A stretch of 8,785 nucleotides of DNA from Candidatus Bipolaricaulota bacterium (GTDB lineage Bacteria; Bipolaricaulota; Bipolaricaulia; Bipolaricaulales; Bipolaricaulaceae). The stretch covers positions 1-8,785 of the forward strand of contig JAGGWU010000067.1 of NCBI GenBank assembly GCA_021163465.1, read 5' to 3'. The translations under genes were made by a program, and so were the position numbers. Below, in pieces: positions 5,982 through 8,785 of the stretch. Under the pieces are notes generated by a model. That model did no database searches, had not been told where the DNA came from, and was given only the letters and a program-made list of their open reading frames with translations. Positions within the stretch are counted from its first letter, which is position 1, and each line of letters begins with the position of its first letter.

Positions 5982-6740
5982 ATGGGGTCTTCCGGTGTAA
6001 AAAGGCTGACGGAATACCTCCGTTCCGCCCGTAACGGGTGGGCGTTTACCGGGGCGGGCGTGAGCACCCCCTCGGGGATTCCGGACTTCCGTGGCCCGAA
6101 TGGCCTCTGGAAGAAATACGATCCGGAGAGGGTCTCCACCATCGAGGCGTTCAGGGAGCGGCCCGAGGAGTTCTTCTCCTTTTGGATGAAGCGGTTCGAG
6201 CTCATGAGACGGGCGGAGCCGAACCCGGTGCACAAGGTGCTCGCGTACCTGGAGGCCCGAGGTTACCTGCGGGGGGTGATCACCCAAAACATCGACGGGC
6301 TTCACCGCAAGGCGGGCTCTAAGACGGTTCTCGAGATCCACGGGAACGCCTGGACCGGGGCCTGCACCGGCTGCGGGAAAAGATACGAGCTCGAGTGGAT
6401 GGCGGAGCGGGTGCGGACGGAGGGCGTGGCTCGCTGTGGCTGCGGTGCCCTGGTGAAGCCCGATGTGGTGCTCTTCGGGGAGCAGCTTACCCCCGACTTC
6501 GAGCGGGCCTGGGAGGAGGTCTCACGGTGCGACCTCCTCTGGGTTTTGGGAAGTTCCCTCCAGGTGTGGCCCGCGGCGGAGCTCGTGCCCCTTGCAGCGA
6601 GAAACGGGGCGGCCGTGGTCATCGCCAACCGGGACCCCACTCCCTATGACGACCTCGCCGCTTTGGTCATCCGGGAGGACCTAGCGGCGCTGGCCGCGGC
6701 GGTGGCCCGGGAACTGGGGCTGGAGGAGGTGGAGGAATGA
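5982..6740 (+). CDS. Sir2-family NAD-dependent protein deacylase (sirtuin)
   Basis: The 252-residue protein is a complete bacterial sirtuin. It removes acyl groups from lysines, using NAD+ and releasing nicotinamide and O-acyl-ADP-ribose. Seen motifs are the NAD loop GAGVSTPSGIPDFRG (24-38), TQNIDGLH (101-108), catalytic histidine 120 in EIHGN and zinc cysteines 128, 131, 152 and 154. KPDVVLFGE (159-167), GSSLQVWPAAE (190-200) and NRDPTPYDD (216-224) follow. The sequence around DFRGPNGLWKKY and the absence of the Tyr/Arg pair of SIRT5-like desuccinylases favour a Thermotoga Sir2-like general deacetylase; I infer this from memory of that family. The zinc pairs are CxxC and a tight CxC. The ATG at 5982 has no Shine-Dalgarno but a -10 box close by. 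The stop overlaps the next gene's start (ATGA). Confidence 0.96.
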   Translation: MGSSGVKRLTEYLRSARNGWAFTGAGVSTPSGIPDFRGPNGLWKKYDPERVSTIEAFRERPEEFFSFWMKRFELMRRAEPNPVHKVLAYLEARGYLRGVITQNIDGLHRKAGSKTVLEIHGNAWTGACTGCGKRYELEWMAERVRTEGVARCGCGALVKPDVVLFGEQLTPDFERAWEEVSRCDLLWVLGSSLQVWPAAELVPLAARNGAAVVIANRDPTPYDDLAALVIREDLAALAAAVARELGLEEVEE

Positions 6741-7207
6741 TCGAAGCCGAGGTGGGAGAAGTCCTGCGGAAGAGGGGCCTCACGCTGGCGGTGGCAGAGT
6801 CGTGTACCGGGGGTCTCCTCTCCTCCCTCATCACCGATGTCCCTGGCTCCTCCGATTACTTCCGGGGCGGGGTGGTGGCCTACAGCAACGCCGTGAAGGA
6901 GCGGGTCCTAGGGGTGCCACGGGAGATCCTCGAGACCGTGGGTGCGGTTTCCCCCGAGTGTGCTCGGGCCATGGCGGAGGGGGTGCGGAGGCTTTTGAGC
7001 GCGGACCTCGCCCTCGCCACTACGGGCATCGCCGGCCCCACCGGAGGAACGCCCACCAAGCCCGTGGGGCTCGTTTACATCGCCTTGGCACATCCGGGCG
7101 GGGTTGAGGTCCGGGAACACCGCTTCGTGGGGTCTCGGAGGGGAAACAAGTGCTCGGCCGCCCACGGGGCCTTGGAACTTCTCCTGGATTTCTTGAAAAG
7201 CTGCTAA
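6737..7207 (+). CDS. pncC: CinA C-terminal domain protein, nicotinamide-nucleotide amidohydrolase (PncC)
   Basis: At 156 residues this is the stand-alone C-terminal domain of CinA, as in E. coli YgaD, without the N-terminal molybdopterin-binding-like domain of full CinA. PncC enzymes deamidate nicotinamide mononucleotide to nicotinate mononucleotide, returning it to NAD synthesis. Motifs are AESCTGG (20-26), which carries the conserved serine region, DVPGSSDYF (34-42), GGVVAYSN (44-51), VSPECARAMAEG (71-82) and TGIAGPTGGTPTKPVG (96-111). The tail (VGSRRGNKCSAAHGALELL) departs from the usual GDRexvRxrAa pattern. The ATG at 6737 overlaps the Sir2 stop as ATGA, and GGAGGT (6725-6730) lies six bases upstream, implying coupled translation. 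A 118-base gap without a clear terminator follows. Confidence 0.9.
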   Translation: MIEAEVGEVLRKRGLTLAVAESCTGGLLSSLITDVPGSSDYFRGGVVAYSNAVKERVLGVPREILETVGAVSPECARAMAEGVRRLLSADLALATTGIAGPTGGTPTKPVGLVYIALAHPGGVEVREHRFVGSRRGNKCSAAHGALELLLDFLKSC

Positions 7208-7281
7208 AAGGAGCTCGCATTTTTACCGGTTGTGCATAAACCTTGTGAGGGGTTGCCGCTCGGATCTCGAGGAGGAGTAAG

Positions 7282-7310
7282 TTGACAATTCGCAAAAATT
7301 AGAATAGGTT
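7282..7310 (+). promoter_or_regulatory. Possible promoter of the fur-family gene
   Basis: TTGACA (7282-7287) is a perfect -35 box. Seventeen bases downstream is TAGGTT (7305-7310), only three of six -10 matches; a better TAGAAT (7300-7305) is too close at 12 bases. The surrounding stretch is the most AT-rich part of the 7208-7325 gap. No convincing Fur-type operator could be recognised here. Confidence 0.4.
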
Positions 7311-7325
7311 TCTTCCGGTGAGAGG

Positions 7326-7757
7326 ATGTCACGGGATCCGCTGGAGCAATTCGAGAAATACCTCCGCCACCACGGCAGAAACGTCACCGAAACCAGACGC
7401 AAGATCCTCCGCGCGGTCCTGGCCCAAAAGGGCCACTTCGACGCCACAGATGTGTGGGAAAGCTTGCGTCGGGAGCGTGTTTCCATCGCCACCGTTTATC
7501 GGACCCTGGAGCTGTTGGAGGAGGCGGGCTTCATTCGGAAGGTCCGCTTGGGCAAAGCCCACGCCCACTACGAGCAGGTGCTCGCCCGGGAGGATCACGG
7601 CCATTTCGTCTGCCGGAATTGTGGTCGGGTTATCGAGTTCGATCTCGGGCGGATCCGATCCTCGTTGGAAGGAGCTGCGAAAAAAGAAGGATTTCGCTTG
7701 GAAAAGGTCCACGTGCAGGGGGCCGGCCTTTGCAGGGAATGCAGCGGTACCGGCTAG
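7326..7757 (+). CDS. Fur-family metal-responsive transcriptional regulator
   Basis: The 143-residue protein has the Fur layout. A winged helix covers about residues 8-75: VTETRRKILRAVLAQKGHFDATDVW, then the recognition helix in VSIATVYRTLELLEEAGFI. A dimerisation domain with metal sites follows. Structural zinc cysteines are 96, 99, 136 and 139 (CRNC, CREC). Candidate regulatory-metal ligands are H37, H79/H81/E83, H91, H93 and E104. The residue equivalent to PerR D104 appears to be glutamate (RVIEF), which favours an iron or zinc sensor over a peroxide sensor; numbering is by eye. The ATG at 7326 follows GGTGAGAGG, a close-spaced binding site. A perfect TTGACA lies upstream. Its stop TAG is on the same CTAG as the stop of the convergent MoaD-like gene. 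Targets are not evident, so no symbol finer than Fur family is given. Confidence 0.92.
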   Translation: MSRDPLEQFEKYLRHHGRNVTETRRKILRAVLAQKGHFDATDVWESLRRERVSIATVYRTLELLEEAGFIRKVRLGKAHAHYEQVLAREDHGHFVCRNCGRVIEFDLGRIRSSLEGAAKKEGFRLEKVHVQGAGLCRECSGTG

Positions 7758-8002
7758 CCCCCTCCCAACGGCGGCATGATCCCGGTTACGTCGCCCTCGC
7801 GGACCCGGATGCCCACTTCCGCCACCCGGTTGTTCACGCTCAGGACCATGTACTTCCGGAACCGCCGAAGTTGCAGGTAACGTTGCAGCGCCTCTTCCAT
7901 CACCTGGGCCAAGGTGGCACCGTCAGAAAGCTCCATTTCGGCTTCGTTTGTTCCCACCAGGTTCCCGAAGGACGAGGAGAATTTGATCTTTATAAGCCAC
8001 AT
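7754..8002 (-). CDS. MoaD/ThiS-family ubiquitin-like sulfur carrier
   Basis: The small protein (82 residues from the ATG at 8000-8002; a TTG codon directly before it could add one) has the MoaD pattern. It begins with an IKIKFSSSF strand, then a DGATLAQVMEEAL helix. The end is LSVNNRVAEVGIRVREGDVTGIMPPLGGG. The terminal Gly-Gly is the site adenylated by a MoeB-like enzyme and turned into a thiocarboxylate that donates sulfur to molybdopterin, tungstopterin, thiazole or other products. The PPLGGG end matches MoaD better than ThiS. No cofactor synthesis gene is beside it, so the pathway is open. No Shine-Dalgarno precedes the start. The gene converges on fur with a four-base overlap and diverges from the aminotransferase gene. 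Confidence 0.85.
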   Translation of the reverse strand: MWLIKIKFSSSFGNLVGTNEAEMELSDGATLAQVMEEALQRYLQLRRFRKYMVLSVNNRVAEVGIRVREGDVTGIMPPLGGG

Positions 8003-8009
8003 CAAAAGC

Positions 8010-8039
8010 TTGTCAGATAGCGGAACATCAGGTTAAACT
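8010..8039 (+). promoter_or_regulatory. Possible promoter of the aminotransferase gene
   Basis: TTGTCA (8010-8015, five of six -35 matches) and TAAACT (8034-8039, four of six -10 matches) are 18 bases apart in the 68-base divergent gap. Transcription would start near 8046, leaving room for the GGGAGGG ribosome binding site at 8059-8065. The opposite strand shows only a weak TATCTG (8014-8019) for the MoaD-like gene. Confidence 0.4.
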
Positions 8040-8070
8040 GGGTGCAAGATACCGCAAAGGGAGGGATGTG

Positions 8071-8785
8071 ATGCGGAGAAACCATGCGCGGCTTTTTACG
8101 CCAGGTCCAACCGAGGTGCGCCCGGAGATCCTCCAGGCCATGTCCACCGCGCAAATCCACCACCGGTCTCCGGAGTGCGCCGACCTCTACGCGGAGCTCC
8201 AGCCCAAGCTCCAGAAATTCCTCTACACCGAACAGATCGTCTTCCTCTTCACCTCATCCTCCACTGGGGCCATGGAGGCCGCGGTCCAGAACTGCGTCAA
8301 GAAGAAGGTCCTCAACCTCGTGAACGGCGCCTTCTCCAGGCGCTGGGCCCAGATCACCGAGGCCTGCGGGATCCCGAACGAGGTCCTGGAGGTCCCATGG
8401 GATGTGGCCATCAAGCCCGAGCAGGTGGACGAGAAGCTGAGGAGCGGCGAGTTCGACGCCGTGACCCTGGTCTACAACGAGACCTCCACCGGCCTCATGA
8501 ATCCCCTGGAGGAGATCGCCGAGGTGGTCAAGCAATACCCCGATGTGCTCCTCCTCGTGGACGCGGTTTCGTGTATGGGCGGGGTCAAGATAGAGTTCGA
8601 CAGACTGGGGCTTGATGTGCTCCTTGCCGGGGTCCAGAAGGCGGTCGCCCTACCCCCGGGGCTCACCATCTGCGCTGTGTCCGATCGGGCCCTCAAGCGG
8701 GCCGAGGAGGTAAAGCCCAGGACCTACTACTTCTCCTTCCCGGTGATGCTCAAGTATCACAAGAAGAACCAGCTCCCCACCACCC
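8071..8785 (+). CDS. Class V PLP-dependent aminotransferase (alanine-glyoxylate / serine-pyruvate type), 5' part
   Basis: The first 238 codons are present and the frame is open to the right edge; members are usually about 360-390 residues. The N-terminal LFTPGPTEVRPEILQAM and HHRSPECADLY are typical of the alanine-glyoxylate/serine-pyruvate aminotransferase group. SSSTGAMEAAV (62-72) forms the PLP phosphate loop, YNETSTGLMNPL (135-146) and LLVDAVSCMGG (161-171) carry cofactor-contacting residues including D164, and GVQKAVALPPG (187-197) places the Schiff-base lysine at 190. Such enzymes move amino groups between alanine or serine and glyoxylate or pyruvate; related proteins act on phosphonates or use hydrogenase-associated substrates, so specificity is open. 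The ATG at 8071 is six bases after GGAGG (8060-8064). It diverges from the MoaD-like gene. Confidence 0.92.
   Translation, partial: MRRNHARLFTPGPTEVRPEILQAMSTAQIHHRSPECADLYAELQPKLQKFLYTEQIVFLFTSSSTGAMEAAVQNCVKKKVLNLVNGAFSRRWAQITEACGIPNEVLEVPWDVAIKPEQVDEKLRSGEFDAVTLVYNETSTGLMNPLEEIAEVVKQYPDVLLLVDAVSCMGGVKIEFDRLGLDVLLAGVQKAVALPPGLTICAVSDRALKRAEEVKPRTYYFSFPVMLKYHKKNQLPTT

Noticed and set aside
7208..7325. Terminator or small RNA in the gap between pncC and fur
   Set aside because: Only 4-base stems could be drawn and no stem is followed by a T run; the short T run near 7220 has no stem before it.

Overview
The window looks like ordinary chromosomal DNA from a GC-rich anaerobic, possibly thermophilic bacterium. 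The 2-oxoacid oxidoreductase gamma subunit next to an HdrA-type flavoprotein points to ferredoxin-based anaerobic metabolism. The Sir2 protein resembles the Thermotoga type as I remember it. The phylum cannot be fixed from sequence alone; a candidate lineage such as Bipolaricaulota/Acetothermia would fit, but that is a guess. Genes are tightly packed, no gene-free stretch exceeds about 120 bases, and there are no rRNA or tRNA genes, insertion sequences or CRISPR arrays.

Layout, left to right. Minus strand, 1-2685, read from right to left: an IclR-family regulator with a strong sigma70-type promoter and a putative operator, then a MalK/UgpC-type sugar ABC transporter ATPase 17 bases behind it. 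Next come a 2-oxoacid:acceptor oxidoreductase gamma subunit (KorC/PorG type) preceded by a long RNA-type hairpin and a possible promoter of its own, and the start of an HdrA-like gene that runs off the window. The last two genes are separated by an inverted array of 7-base GTGACGC-type repeats. Minus strand, 2770-5901: a YebC/TACO1-family protein, the AAA+ ATPase RarA/MgsA, and a Wzz-like chain-length determinant whose start lies inside the end of rarA.

Plus strand, 5982-7757: a Sir2 deacylase overlapping a stand-alone CinA C-terminal (PncC) amidohydrolase by ATGA, then a Fur-family metalloregulator. A small MoaD/ThiS ubiquitin-like protein on the minus strand (7754-8002) converges on fur and shares its CTAG stop site. 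Divergent from it, a class V aminotransferase (8071 to the right edge) is cut off by the window.

Functional themes are anaerobic oxoacid/electron-carrier metabolism (korC, hdrA), sugar uptake and its control (iclR, ABC ATPase), replication and translation maintenance (rarA, yebC) and NAD metabolism (sir2, pncC). I found no convincing undescribed multi-gene system. The best leads are regulatory: the sense-strand-biased hairpin at the korC start, the inverted heptamer array, three genes (rarA, yebC, sir2) whose only visible start signal is a -10 box 8-10 bases before an ATG without a Shine-Dalgarno sequence, and the IclR promoter/operator.
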